Shown one piece after another: positions 31,600 through 42,347 of a DNA stretch of 64,000 nucleotides. Position numbers and translations under genes: made by a program. The stretch comes from Lepidurus packardi (lineage: Eukaryota > Arthropoda > Branchiopoda > Notostraca > Triopsidae): positions 10,324,351 to 10,388,350 of the forward strand of contig JAKZAN010000006.1 in the NCBI GenBank assembly GCA_023053545.1, in the 5' to 3' direction. The notes under the pieces are model-generated. The model saw only the letters and a program-made list of their open reading frames with translations. It had not been told where the DNA came from and searched no databases. Every line of letters begins with the position of its first letter. The stretch's first letter is position 1.

Positions 31600-33002
31600 G
31601 TTTTGCAGGAGCAGGTCAGTCAATTAATTGATCTTTTGCCGTCGAAGGATGGTAAAAGGATATTATCGCCAAGTCAGGCGTCGAGGGACTCCTCGCTTGT
31701 CTCCTCCCAAGATGCAGGCCTTGCATTCCGGCACATCTTCTTGGCTCGGTTGCGCTGCCCTGGTCGCGCGGCCTTTGTCGTCTTGACCTGGGTCACTCAG
31801 ATTACCTTGGCTCCAAGGTCGGCGCTGCTCTTCCTTGTTTGCATCCCTTAGGTCACATCCTTGTCAATCGCCTCCCAGTTGGTATTTAAGGCCAGGACAA
31901 TTGCAGAGCTTGGCCTGTTCATCCGGTGGCTCAGCCGCAACACCACCCGTGAAGCAGCCAGTTCGACCTTCAATGACCCAACAACGCTCTGTGGCATCTT
32001 CATCCTCTTCGGGATCAGACAATGTAAGTTTGTCGGTTAATTTTTTGCAGCTATAATTGTCTGTTAACTTATTTTGTTTGATTTATATTCAATATTAATT
32101 TTTATGTTAGCCCTGTTCATCCGATGGCTTAGCCCCAACACCACCCGTGAAGCAGCCGGTTCGACCTTCAATAACCCTACATTGCTCTGTGGCAGCTTCA
32201 TCGTCTTCGGGATCAGATAATGTAAGTTTGTCGGTTAATTTTTTGCCGCTTTAATTGCCTGTAATTGATATTGCTAAGGATTAATTTGTAATTTTAAACT
32301 TACATTTCATTTATCAGGAGATTAGTGATCCCGAAGACGGAACCTATGCTCAACGAAGAGGAGCCTTATGCTGACGAACCTATGCTCTACGAAGAGGAGC
32401 CTGATGCTGACGAACCTATGCTCCACGAAGAGGAGCCGGTTGAAAACACCGAAGAAGAAATGTCGGTGTTGTCATTGCCCGTTAATGCACAGCTTCAACT
32501 TCTCTTTAAGAAAATCTTAACAGTCGAACGGAAGCAAGAGCAGCAAGTGACACAACCTGCAATCTCCGCTCCAGTAAGTATCTAGTACAACACTTTTACA
32601 TTTTTTTTCCTTTCTCTATTAATTTACTTTTACATATTTAATTAATGTTTTCTTTTTCAGACAGTGAAGTTCGGTGACATGGAAATAACAGAAAAAGATC
32701 TGGCCCAGTGTTTAGGCGACCTCCCCCAGACCACTGGAAAGGATCTGACGTATGCCTTAGGGAAAAAAGTCTTCGGGGAGGAAATGATGGCTTCCCGGAC
32801 AGTCACAGGTGGAAAAGCGACTGCCCACCACGTTCAGAAAAAAGACCCGAAACCAAAGCTGTCTGAAACCGCTGTCGAGGATATCATTGTGTACGTCTGT
32901 AACAAGAAAGACGTGGACGCGACAAGTGTTCGTCGTTGGCTCATGAAGCTTTGCTACCTTTCGCACAAAAATGTACAGAGAAAACTCAGTCGAAAAAAAT
33001 GA
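31600..33002 (+). CDS. BEN-domain-like gene of the CACTA-like element (partial model)
   Basis: Likely exons: A ending 32023, B 32111-32221, C 32318-32573, D 32661-33002, all with GT-AG borders. A and B are duplicates (PPVKQPVRPS ... SSSSSGSDN). C holds three copies of a 12-residue EPML.EEEP.AD repeat then a helix. D ends with a ~110-residue domain (GKDLTYALGKKVFGEEM, KLSETAVEDIIVYV, VRRWLMKLCYLSHKNV) resembling a BEN domain, a DNA-binding fold. C and D join in phase. B to C does not: B ends in phase 0 and C needs phase 2. An exon or base is therefore missing, or A/B belong elsewhere. The start was not found. The BEN call is a resemblance only. Confidence 0.5.
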
Positions 33003-34685
33003 ATGGAAGGTATTTTTCTAAATTGTAATGCCTGTTTTGTTAATTGTTCTCTTTTTAAATTTTTATGCATTTTCTTAATGTAGTCTTTTGTCCTCGAAAC
33101 TATATACTCGGCTAATTTTGTTTGTAATACATTTTTTTATCGTTTACTCTTCAGCCTATATCAAATGGATGTGCGTGGTTTACATATTAGGGAGCGTCCT
33201 TTAATGGCGCCATCACGGGGGTGGGTGGGTGTGGTAGACAAACGCTGACGCTTGATGACAAGGGGGTGGATGGTTTGGCAAAAAGTGACCCCATCCTCTA
33301 TTCCTACAAAATTTTCTTTGCTTGTGGCAAAACATGCTACATGGTACAGATTTGCTTTTGCGTAGTGGTTGCTGGGGTATATGAGCCGAAGCTTCTGGGA
33401 GCAATTAACACCTGCCTGGATTTCTTTGTCGGAGGAATCCCTTGCTGATCCCCGACGTTGTTGACAGTACGAGGTGATAGCTGGGAAAAGCTGAGGTTAA
33501 GAAAGAAGGTGCTACAAAGACTCAGAGCTCATTACAGAAGAATTTTTGGTATAAAAAAATTTATATCCCGTAGGAAAAAGTTGCGGTAGTTAAAATGCAT
33601 TAAATCTGATATTTACTTCTGTGGTTAACTTTATGTGCGTTTAGACCTAATAAACATTCAATATTACGTAAATTGAGAATGAATTTTATTCAATCACATT
33701 TGTGTTAGCATAATCTTCGCAGCAATACGAGTATATGAATATTTCACTTAAGTTTTACTCGAAATAACTGCCATGTGTACTGCAGTTTAATTCCGGTCTA
33801 AATTTAAAGGAAAAAAACATCAGTAAACACGATTTCTACTGCAGTATTACTTCAAAACTTCACCTAACACTGCATTAAACATAATGTTTAAGTTAAGTAG
33901 AAAGTCAGACTTTTTCGTACGGGATTCATTAGGTGTTTTTGCCCCTTTCTAACATGACGCTGGGACTAGACGCAAAATCGTAGGCAAGGTTCATAGTTCA
34001 TACAAGTTCCTTCGGGAGCATTAGCGCCCCGCGTCATATTGTACGTTTTAAACTTGCGAAGACAAATCCGAAAAGCCAAGGTAAAATTCTGCATGCTTTT
34101 GCTCAACAATACTTTAGCAGTTAAATTAAAGATGTATTAAACTGATTGTACCCATTGAATTCATATTCCAGTACTAAACATAACCTATTAGGTTAATCTT
34201 TTCGTCTATCTGTATACCACTCCTTTTGCAATTAGAAATGATGTCAGTTTATACACACGCAACAACATAAGGTATTTGCTGTTTATAAAAAAAAATGGCT
34301 CTTCCTGGTGATATGCTAAAAATTGCTTCCTTTGCTTTGCCTGAAACTTAAAAGCATTTGAAGATCCCACAGAAGCAAACCGCGGCCCTTGCTTGGATTT
34401 GGAACTCGACATCATTGCTGACGACGCGATTGACGCGGAAACTGCATCTTATGAAGTTGAAGATCGACAGCAAATAGGAATAAATCAGTAATAATGTTAA
34501 AACAACTATTATTCAAGTCAAGTAGTACAAGCAGAGTACGGGCAATAATACCCATGGACACGGCCATGGAATTTTAGAATGGACTTCTATGGCCTTCCAT
34601 GGATTTCCATAATATTTTTTTTTTCCGGGTTTATACTGCATCTTTAAACGATACAAAACACGTCGATATAACGTCTCAATAAGAG
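33003..34685 (+). other. Non-coding right part of the CACTA-like element
   Basis: No supported gene. Short frames such as 33213-33448 and 34206-34415 (minus, starting MMSSSKSKQGPRFASVGSSN) are unplaced; the latter could be an isolated exon. CCATGG-rich sequence at 34550-34600 echoes the minisatellite at 29740. Confidence 0.4.
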
Positions 34686-34899
34686 GTGGCTTTCACGTCG
34701 CCTAGGTACGTTACCAAACCGTCGAATGAAGACGTTGCGGTGACATCACAAATTGACGTCGTCGCACCGTCAATTGTCGACGTTCAAAGGTCGTCATATT
34801 TGAACGTCTAAGTGCTTGACAATTGGCTGTCGCCCAAACTGAAACGTCTCTCTGCGACGTCATTACGTCAGAGCGCGACGTCTTTTCCACGTACTTGTG
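34686..34899 (+). repeat. Right terminal and subterminal region of the CACTA-like element
   Basis: Contains GACGTC at about 34757, 34855 and 34878 with several ACGTC/GACGT half-variants between. It ends with TTTTCCACGTACTTGTG. Reverse-complemented, it starts CACAAGTACGTGG and then the GACGTCG array, mirroring the left end in layout. Confidence 0.55.
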
Positions 34900-35285
34900 C
34901 CACTTGGGCTGTTCGCTTCATATTGGACGGGGGGAGTCAGCGCACGTACATCACTGAATCGCTTTCTCGTCGTCTTGGGCTTCCAGTTCTTTTTAAAGCC
35001 AAGTTCCGGCTCCCGGAAATCCTCCGAACAAACTCGTCGGCAAGTTTCGTTCCAAATGTCCGGTTTACATCCTACTCATGATTTTATAAGTCTTAAGGCC
35101 ACTGAAGTTCCATACATCTGTGCGTCCTTACCTGCCGTACCCGTTGGAAGCTGGGCCTCAGCCATACCCAAGAATTGCTTTCCTTTGGCAGACACCTTGG
35201 ACTCGGCTCGGATCCAGCTCGGCTTGGACTCGGCTCGGCTCGGATCCAGTATGTGTTCAGATAGCATTGTTGTTCTCAATATTTA
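34900..35285 (+). pseudogene. BEL/Pao element B protease fragment
   Basis: The frame restarts with AVRFILDGGSQRTYI, the BEL/Pao protease active site (a D-G-G-S variant typical of Pao-type pepsins), then SLSRRLGLPVLFKAKFRL. A frame change near 35080 leads to ATEVPYICASLP. It dissolves in a short tandem repeat (GACTCGGCTCGG, 35201-35248). It continues the gag at 23398-24097. Confidence 0.75.
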
Positions 35286-35369
35286 ATTAACTTTACCAAG
35301 TTATACAGGAAGATTCAGAAAGATTCTTACCAGACTCACGAAAGAGACGAGCTTTACGCAGAAAGCTTC

Positions 35370-35480
35370 GCTACTAAGGAGCATTTAATTGACTGACCTG
35401 CTCTTTAATTAACTGGGGACTAGGAGGGACTTGTTGAGAACCCTACCTGAGCGTAGAAGTAGGCAAGCAATGTAAAAACC
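35370..35480 (+). repeat. Tigger-related repeat fragment
   Basis: GACCTGCTCTTTAATTAACTGGG ... TGTTGAGAACCCTACCT ... AGTAGG here matches, with differences, 54220-54310, which lies just upstream of a Tigger-like transposase fragment. This is probably the 5' end of the same family, without the coding part. Confidence 0.6.
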
Positions 35481-35589
35481 CATCCAAACAGTGGAAAAGC
35501 GCCGTGATTGGTCAATTTCGAAAACCATAGGAACGATACTTAAGGCCCCGGTATACAGAACCCTCTTATGGGTGAATAACATGGGGAAA

Positions 35590-35862
35590 TTCGGGGGCTG
35601 ATATCTTAAAAACTACTCAACCGATTAAAATGATACATATAACAAAAAATCGATCAGAAAAACATCTACTGCAAGTGATCGAGTTTTTTTTAAAAAATTA
35701 TGTAATTTAACTAAAAAATTGAAGGCAAAGTTTTGGGAATTTCTAAATAACCGAAAAATTGGAAATCGGGCCATCACTTGCAGTAGATATTTTATTTCTA
35801 GATTTTTTACAATTTAAAAAAAATACATCGGACGAGTAGTTTTTATGAAATCAGCCCCCGAA
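35590..35862. repeat. Long foldback inverted repeat
   Basis: The arm at 35590-35680 (TTCGGGGGCTGATATCTTAA ... CTACTGCAAGTGAT) pairs imperfectly with 35771-35862 read in reverse (TTCGGGGGCTGATTTCATAA ... CTACTGCAAGTGAT), leaving a ~90-base loop. It lies just inside the left end of the TTAA element and could be a palindromic MITE inserted there or a structural part of that end. Confidence 0.8.
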
Positions 35863-36947
35863 TTTTAATAATTTAGCTCCCTATACAGTGGTGCCAATTT
35901 GCCATGTGGGGGAATAGGAAAAGTTTGCAGTCGGTGCAAGAAAACAGCGGGCTATATGAATGAAGGATTGGCCTTGAAGGAAGGGATAGTTGATAATGCC
36001 TATGGCACGCCTTCTCTACAAAACATTTCCCCTAGAATTCTCTTTTCTTCAAGAACAACCGTTGACGGCCGACGTCACCACTCCTCAGGGTGGGACTTAC
36101 TTTGTAAACAATAACGAAGCTACACGAGTTTTCAGTTAAAAAAATTCATTCAGTTTTACAATAAAAGTTTTCTAATTAAGGGTGGATCACATTGGTATGC
36201 AGTTCCAGTTGCAAGTAGTCTAATAGTAATATAAAATAGTTGCTTCCCTTGACACATTTTCGATAAAGCAAGAAAAAGACTCATTTCCAAAATTATAGTT
36301 CCATAAGCCTAACGATGGGATATAAGAAGAAATCTGCCATTCTTTTGACGTGGAGTTGGGCATCTTCTAAACTTACGTCTCAATTGTACGCCCGATTGAA
36401 ATATGTGTCTTTCTAGTGGGTTTGTGTAGATAATGTTGACACTATGACAAGACATGAATTAAATAATTTTTTATTACTAAAATGAGAAAAAATAACTAGG
36501 CTTACCACAAGTAGTTCGCAAAACAGCATTGCGCTTATCATTTAAAAAAATATTCGACGTGAACTACGCATCTAGCATCCCAGTGACCAAACTTCTTCAC
36601 ATTTTACAGGTGTGAGCCAAACTCAATTGACTTATATGTTGAACGTAGATATTATAAGATTTCCTGCCGCACGCCTTTATATTCTTTGTAACCCTGTTGA
36701 AGCGAATTGTTTAAAAAAAATACTCATTACAGAGGTGATTCGCCAAAGGCATTAGTTGACAACCTGTAATATAAAATATTTATTACGACCACGTAATGAT
36801 TTTGCGTTCACAGTACCAGTAAAACGTGCTAAAAGATCGAACATATGTGTTCTTTATTTACAGTGACATAATAAACGTAATTACATTGGGAAAAAATAAA
36901 GTAGCGTCAAAAGTTTGCATTTAGACATGAAATACGAAAATGATGTC
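35863..36947. other. Non-coding left part of the TTAA element
   Basis: No supported gene. AATAAA on the minus strand near 36857 is a likely poly(A) signal for the transposase gene that ends at 36948. Confidence 0.5.
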
Positions 36948-39735
36948 TCATTTTCTTTTTTTTCTGTTTTCCTTTCCCTTTTTTTGTCTATTGGCCTGGA
37001 CTTTCGTTCTTCGTGAGATAGCGTCTAACACAAACTGGGGCTCGCGAGGATTTTCGCTTCGTTGTAGCCGTGAGTCCGCAAGTTCAGGTAGGAAGCTGTC
37101 GTCAAAGAAGCGTTTCAGTTTGGGAAACATGTCTTTGCTCCAAAAGTCTCTATCCCGTTTGATTCTTTCGACATGCATGTCATTTGGACACCATACAACA
37201 AAATCACACCACTGTCTACCAGTAACTTCAAGTTGTCCTTGAATTTGGTAGTAGTAGTGGTGGTTCTTGTTGATCCTTAGCTTGCGGTTTTCGCCAGGCA
37301 GTAGTCCAATTGACTGTTTCTTTTCGGAAATAACGAAGTCATAAAGGTTTTCCGCGTTTTTTGCACTGCTTGGGCACTTGATCTCAATCAAGCCATCCTT
37401 TTCGACTACACCATCGGGAGATGCACCCAAGTAGCCGTATTCAGGGTGTACCCATAGCCCGGAAGGTTGGACAGTAACTTTTTTTAAGTTTTCGTACGCT
37501 TTCCTCGCTTCAGGTTCTTTACACTTGCCGTACTCTGTAGCTTCTGAAGTCCAGCTGGACGGGAGCATAATTGCTTTCAAAACATTTTTGCGAGGAGTAG
37601 AATCCCGCAATTTACAAACCTTCCCGAATAACGAGGCAGTTACTCTGTTTCGTCTACCTTCTATCCACTCAGGGCAACTTCCCTGGGCGCGGGTCTTTTC
37701 TTCCAGTGACACAATTTCTTCTGATGTAAGCTGCAGAAGATGACGTATTCGATCTGCTTCTCTTTCAAGAGAATCAGGGTCCAAGTCTGTGTTTCCGTAA
37801 TGAAGGTCCAAACCTCCAGAAGGCTCTCCACCCTGAACAACATCAGCAGAAACTGCTGTGTTTTGCCGTTCTTGAGACGATCTAGAATAACGCTCTCTTC
37901 CTGCTCTGGTGCTTGCAAGGTGTTTTAACTCAAATGCGTCAAGCACAGGAGAAGTAACTTTATATTTCTTTAAAATGGGAACATGAAATCCTCTCCCATA
38001 AAGGAAATTCAACACAGCACCATAGCAGCGGTGCGTGTACGCTCCCCTTTGCGAGCGAAGAATTTGCTTTCCGCCAACAATTTTGGCAACACTAGACATG
38101 AACCTCTCTGCTGCGTTTGTAGTCACCTCTTCTAACAAATTGTGACTTTTCTTTCTCACGTAATCAAGTGCTGCACAAACTTCACGGTAGAGGTTCGGAT
38201 CTATCTTGCTTATCTTGTTTTGTCCAGCAAACTCACAGCCCTTCTTCCCGGGCAAGGGTTTCTCGCAAGATCGGTGGTCCCCAAGTAAGTAATGCTTCGG
38301 ACCATTGTCCAAGGCCTTGCAGAGGTCCTCAGCGGTACCCTTATTTCGCGCATTTCTTTTTATCGCACCTCGGGCAGCACGTGTAAGTTTCGAAATAAGG
38401 GACTTCACGAGTACCCTTCTGTACTTGATGTTTTTGGCCTGAATCAAGTAAAGCTTCTTTGTGTAATTCTTGATTACGTGATTGGCGCATTCGATTTTTT
38501 TGGGAAGCTTCTGACTTCTAGGCGTAGTTGCCAAGATTTTATTGAAAGTCGAAGAATCTCCGTCCCCAATAAAATGAGAAATACGTACCTTATACTTTTT
38601 TCACATTCTCTTATTCCTTTGCTCAGGATGTCCGCTTCCATAGCTGTGGAGGGACCGTCCCAGTTTTTAAAACATTGATGGGGTGTTGGCGCTTGTTGTA
38701 AACGGGCAGCTCTGGTACAAACCGAACAAAACTTGTTGCGAGTGTCAACGTATAGTACTTTGTTTGTATATGCACCAATTAGCACACCCACGCCAGATTT
38801 TGCTGTATAGCGGGTTCCGTGACTTCGTTGGGACCATCCACCGTCACCGATAACGGTGATCAGTGGGAACCCTTCGTCATCAACGTCGCCTGCAGCTATA
38901 GCAGCTTCTATCTCTTCTTCCATCGCTTCACGCGTTGCTTCTTCTACTTCTTTGTGCCAAATTTCACCAACGGAGTGCTCCTTCTTACAAAATGTTTTTT
39001 TAGTCATGCAAGGTACACTAATGACTGAGCAAAGTTCCTCTAAAACATGATGCCCAGCACCCACCGCTACCAATCCCCAAGTCATTAGAGTGTTTATGGA
39101 TAAAAATTTCTTGTTAGGTGGCAAAATTATATCCTCTTCGTCATCAGATGTAGCCATCCTTTTCTTCGGCTTAGTCATTTTTCTGAAGCCTCTCTCTGAA
39201 TCAATATACCACTCAGTTTGACATGCATCGCACCGTAGAAATAATGCGGTGAAAAAACCTTTCCTCAATTCTCTGCGAAAAATTAACCTACCTTTGCATG
39301 ATTCGCCATGAGTCAAGAATACTTGTGCTGTAAGCTGGACGACATGCCCTAAGTCAACTATTCTTCTGCCTTTCACCCCACGCAACAACTCAGGTTGACT
39401 GAAAGCAGCTTCCTCTATATTCAGCTGAACTGCTTCAGTTTCCGCCTGGTCAAAACTTGCAGAAGTAATTTCGTCAGATAATAAATCTTCATCATTACTT
39501 CGTTCAGCCACAGGGCTACTTTGTTCAGTAATGCCGTTCGCCTAGGAGAATGGAGTTAGCGTTATGAATTTCAAGGGATTGACTAGTACTCAGTAAGTCA
39601 CTAATCACTAACCTGGTTATACTGTTTTTTCTCCTCTACAATTATCCGTTCAAGTTTTTCACGTTGAATACGGAGGTACTCACGGGGATTTTTTTTCTTC
39701 CTCTTGAAATGGCCCGAATTTCTCTTAGAACCCAT
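36948..39735 (-). pseudogene. Transposase fused to YqaJ-type nuclease, one base from intact
   Basis: Exon 1 is 39735-39613, exon 2 is 39541-36948, with a GT-AG intron. Exon 1 is basic (MGSKRNSGHFKRKKK). The transposase part has a zinc-binding CDACQTEW...CSVC region, GDGGWSQRSHGT (catalytic Asp of Mutator/Kolobok-like enzymes), then IGDGDSST and KIECANHVIKNYTK. The C-terminal ~230 residues are a YqaJ-type nuclease of the PD-(D/E)XK fold (GRRNRVTASLFGKV, GYLGASPDGVV, IEIKCPSS, YYQIQGQLEVTG). Only one defect is seen: a missing base in the T6 run at 38596-38601, between ECEK and the GDGDSST block. With one more base the exons total 906 codons. It is the main gene of the TTAA element. Confidence 0.8.
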
Positions 39736-40155
39736 CTCAGAATAAATAGAAAAACCAAGTCACATGCGTTTTCGCGTACTGACGAATAAAGATTGTTTAG
39801 GCAAGAGATTCTTTTGATAAAACCCTTTCCTATATAACGCGTCTGTCCTCGCCTTTGTAGTTTACCCATTCTTTTATTGCCTGACGGGGAGAAAAGACTA
39901 GTGAAAGAATAAATGGATAAATAGTAATAAAAGGGTCATCGAGTTGACGGTATTTGGCTTGACCTCAGGTTACAAGGGAGAGTCATTTTCTGTAAGTAGC
40001 CGAAATAAAGTTACCCATTACATTAGCAGGCTACGCGCAGTCTAGCAGTGACTACTTAGCGTCAGTGTTTTTTTAATTATCTTCATTGATTATTGGTACG
40101 TAATTTTCATTATATTTAGTTTAGTGAAATTATTTTAGAGTATTTATCAATAGGG

Positions 40156-40686
40156 ATGGATCCGTTTATGCGGCAGTTTGCAGAAACTCTAATGGGTAAC
40201 GCCAGATTGCTGCTAATTCGGGAGGAAGAAGAGCGAGGAAGAAGCGGAGTAAGCAGAGGCCGCAGTATTCAGGGTTATGTAAATTACCGTGATCGACGCG
40301 ATTTTACGCACCCCTATAATGGCCGTGCTCGGGTATCGCAGCACGGCAGAATCAGGCCGGAGGTACCGCAGGCTACAAACTTTGCACCGCGAGGCGCGAA
40401 TCCGCGTTTCTTGGAGGAAAATGACAATACTAGGGCTTATACAAGGAACCAAAGAAGACGCGAGAGACGTCAACAAGTAGATGTTGGCATGGAAAACTTC
40501 TTCAGGGATCTAGGTCGCCATATCTCTGACGGAAACATTGATTTGCCTGACAACATTCGCTCTTTTTACATGTTGCAAGCGCATCTCACTCCCGAAAACG
40601 GAAGCAACGGCGTAAGAGCTCCTCCTGATCAGGAATTTCGACAGATGTCCATTAACGAGAATGAAGAACAAAAGAAAATGGAATAA
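40156..40686 (+). CDS. Small Arg-rich accessory protein of the TTAA element
   Basis: A 176-residue frame, divergent from the transposase and within the same inverted ends. It starts MDPFMRQFAETLMGNARLLL, has a long Arg/Gly/Asn-rich middle (residues 28-110, including RNQRRRERRQQ) and a more regular end (MENFFRDLGRHISDGNIDLP). I do not recognise the family. The basic middle suggests nucleic-acid binding. AATAAA near 40814 is a likely poly(A) signal. The conserved-looking N- and C-termini argue that it is real; it may have additional exons. Confidence 0.55.
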   Translation: MDPFMRQFAETLMGNARLLLIREEEERGRSGVSRGRSIQGYVNYRDRRDFTHPYNGRARVSQHGRIRPEVPQATNFAPRGANPRFLEENDNTRAYTRNQRRRERRQQVDVGMENFFRDLGRHISDGNIDLPDNIRSFYMLQAHLTPENGSNGVRAPPDQEFRQMSINENEEQKKME

Positions 40687-41220
40687 CAATTCAATTGTAC
40701 TCAGAAAAATAATCTTCTGAAGTGGTGGAATACAAGTAGATTAGATGGGATAAATCGTTGTTTTGTTGAAGAAACTACTGTTTTTAGAACACCCAGAAAC
40801 TTATTTATTCAATAAATTAAGCAAGGGGACGCTCTAAAGTATGCTTCCTCATGCAAGTATAATTAATTGTTTAGCCAACAAGTTCAGGTTCTTTTATTAC
40901 TCAATAATATAAACTTGAAAAATCATATAACTGGTTAATAGATATAAAATTGATAACAGAAAAGGAAAGAAAGTACCATGTATTTAGTATAAACATAAAT
41001 ATCCGTAATAAAATCATTATTTCATGTCATGTTTACGCTTTTTTCCGCTACTGCAGCAAACCGTATGGTAATATCTGATATAAAATGCAAGGGGGCGTAG
41101 CCTTCATACGGGGTTTCTATTTGACTAGTGCGCCATCTGTTGTTAGCCACGCTAACATTGCCTATCCTCTAGGGAAGCAGCGGTGTCCCCATCTATTATC
41201 GGAAAAAATCCTGGAACATG
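40687..41220. other. Non-coding right end of the TTAA element
   Basis: AT-rich flank of the small ORF, then sequence leading into the right inverted repeat. No gene seen; the frame at 41085-41414 crosses the element boundary and is not real. Confidence 0.5.
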
Positions 41221-41238
41221 TGTATACCGGGGCCTTAA

Positions 41239-42130
41239 TTTCAGTACTTTACATGTATGTAGAAGCAAAGCTTGGACTTCTGAGCTCCTCTACTCCTACA
41301 TTGTGCCCTACGGCAATATCTTCAGCAAATTTGCACTCGGTGACGTATTCAACGTCTGGTCCAGTATTCCTAGCATCATTACTACGGTCCCCAACTCCAC
41401 AACGATTTTCTTGACTTCAACCTCAGCGGCGATTCCCCCGGCTCCTGTCTCGACTCCGGATCCAACCGCGATCTTAGCTTTCAACCCACATTCAACCCAT
41501 CGAGCAAAACCCCCAGAACTGAAGCTTCCTGTATTCGACGGCAATATTTTACAATGGAGGACGTTTTGGGACATGTTTCATTCCAAAATTGAAAATGATC
41601 CTCAATTAAGCTCCGTGGGGAAATTTCAGTATCTAAAAACTCAACTACGAGGAGAAGCAAAAGAAGTCGTATCTGGTCTCGTCGCATCAAATGACAATTA
41701 CACTCATGCGATCACCCTCTTACAAGGACGTTATGGACAAAAAACAAAAATTGTTAACGCCCATATGAGAGCACTGCATGACTTACAGAAACCAAAAGAC
41801 ACCGCTGCCAGTTTAAAATCCTTCTTTCTCAGCATAGAAAACAATATTCGCGGATTAGAGGCATTGAATGTGTGTTCCACGTCGTACGGCGATCTTTTGG
41901 TGTGCGCGTTATTAGACAAGCTTCCCCCAGAAACTAGGAGAAACCTGGCACGAAGCCAACGCAAATCGGATTGGACCTTGGACGAACTTCGCTCAGCTCT
42001 TAAACACGAAATCGACATTCTGGAATCCGGATCCATCCCTAAACCGAAGAACCCCGAAGATCCCCGTAAACCTCACCGTTCTCCCTCTGATTCAACCATG
42101 TATTCCTTTTTATCAACGAACCAAGTATAG
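41239..42130 (+). pseudogene. BEL/Pao element C gag (DUF1759), truncated
   Basis: From about 41500 the frame encodes a clean DUF1759 domain (PELKLPVFDGNILQWRTFWD, FQYLKTQLRGEAKEVVSGL, TLLQGRYGQKTKIVNAHM) through LLDKLPPETRRNLA to a stop at 42128. The stop lies next to a Gypsy LTR, so the gene is cut by that element. The N-terminal extension in this frame before 41239 belongs to the TTAA transposon. A Ser/Thr/Pro-rich segment precedes the domain. Confidence 0.75.
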
Positions 42131-42139
42131 TATAATTAA

Positions 42140-42347
42140 TGTGATGTTGTGACCTCCTTATGTCCTTGATTCCATTTGAGACTTGACACTGTGACTACGT
42201 GACTAATGCAGACGTTGACCTATGTTGACCATGTTGACTAAGCGACCATGACCTGACTAATTAACCTTTTACCTTCTTGACCTGATATAAATATGCAGCC
42301 ATGTACATTAATACAGTCAGTTTTAGCCTACGCACGAAAGCGTTACA
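42140..42347 (+). repeat. LTR of Gypsy element D
   Basis: This runs from TGTGATG to CGTTACA and is followed at once by TGGCGCAGTCGGTAGG, a 297/17.6-style primer site. A TATA-like GATATAAATATGC is near 42283. It shares a downstream TTAATACAGTCAGT with the LTR at 20615-20831, so the two families are related. Confidence 0.75.

Larger units (their letters stand above)
24098..34899 (+). mobile_element. Large multi-gene DNA transposon, CACTA-like
   Basis: The BEL frame is interrupted at both edges. The left end reads CACTATGGTCGAAAAATG and the complement of the right end reads CACAAGTACGTGGAAAAG. They are imperfect inverted ends, each followed by a cluster of GACGTC motifs (about 24122-24260 and 34690-34885), like the subterminal arrays of CACTA/EnSpm elements. 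Inside, all on the plus strand, lie a damaged transposase, an intact DUF4806 gene and BEN-like exons. The exact target duplication is not resolved (GCA left, CCA right). The superfamily is inferred from the transposase and termini. Confidence 0.6.
35544..41234 (-). mobile_element. TTAA-flanked DNA transposon, Kolobok-type
   Basis: 14-bp perfect inverted ends (GGCCCCGGTATACA at 35544 and its complement ending at 41234) are flanked by TTAA on both sides (35540-35543 and 41235-41238). TTAA duplications are shared by Kolobok and piggyBac; the transposase resembles the former, not the latter. It carries a two-exon transposase-nuclease gene (minus) and a 176-codon ORF (plus), arranged divergently. 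Length 5691 bp. Confidence 0.88.

Noticed and set aside
33187..40840. Possible inverted pair GAGCGTCC (33189) and GGACGCTC (40827)
   Set aside because: Only about 8 matching bases; no duplication or content supports it, and the TTAA element border at 35544 cuts between them.
23398..42130. BEL gag pieces at 23398 and 41239 as halves of one element
   Set aside because: Both cover the same end of the DUF1759 region, so they are separate copies.
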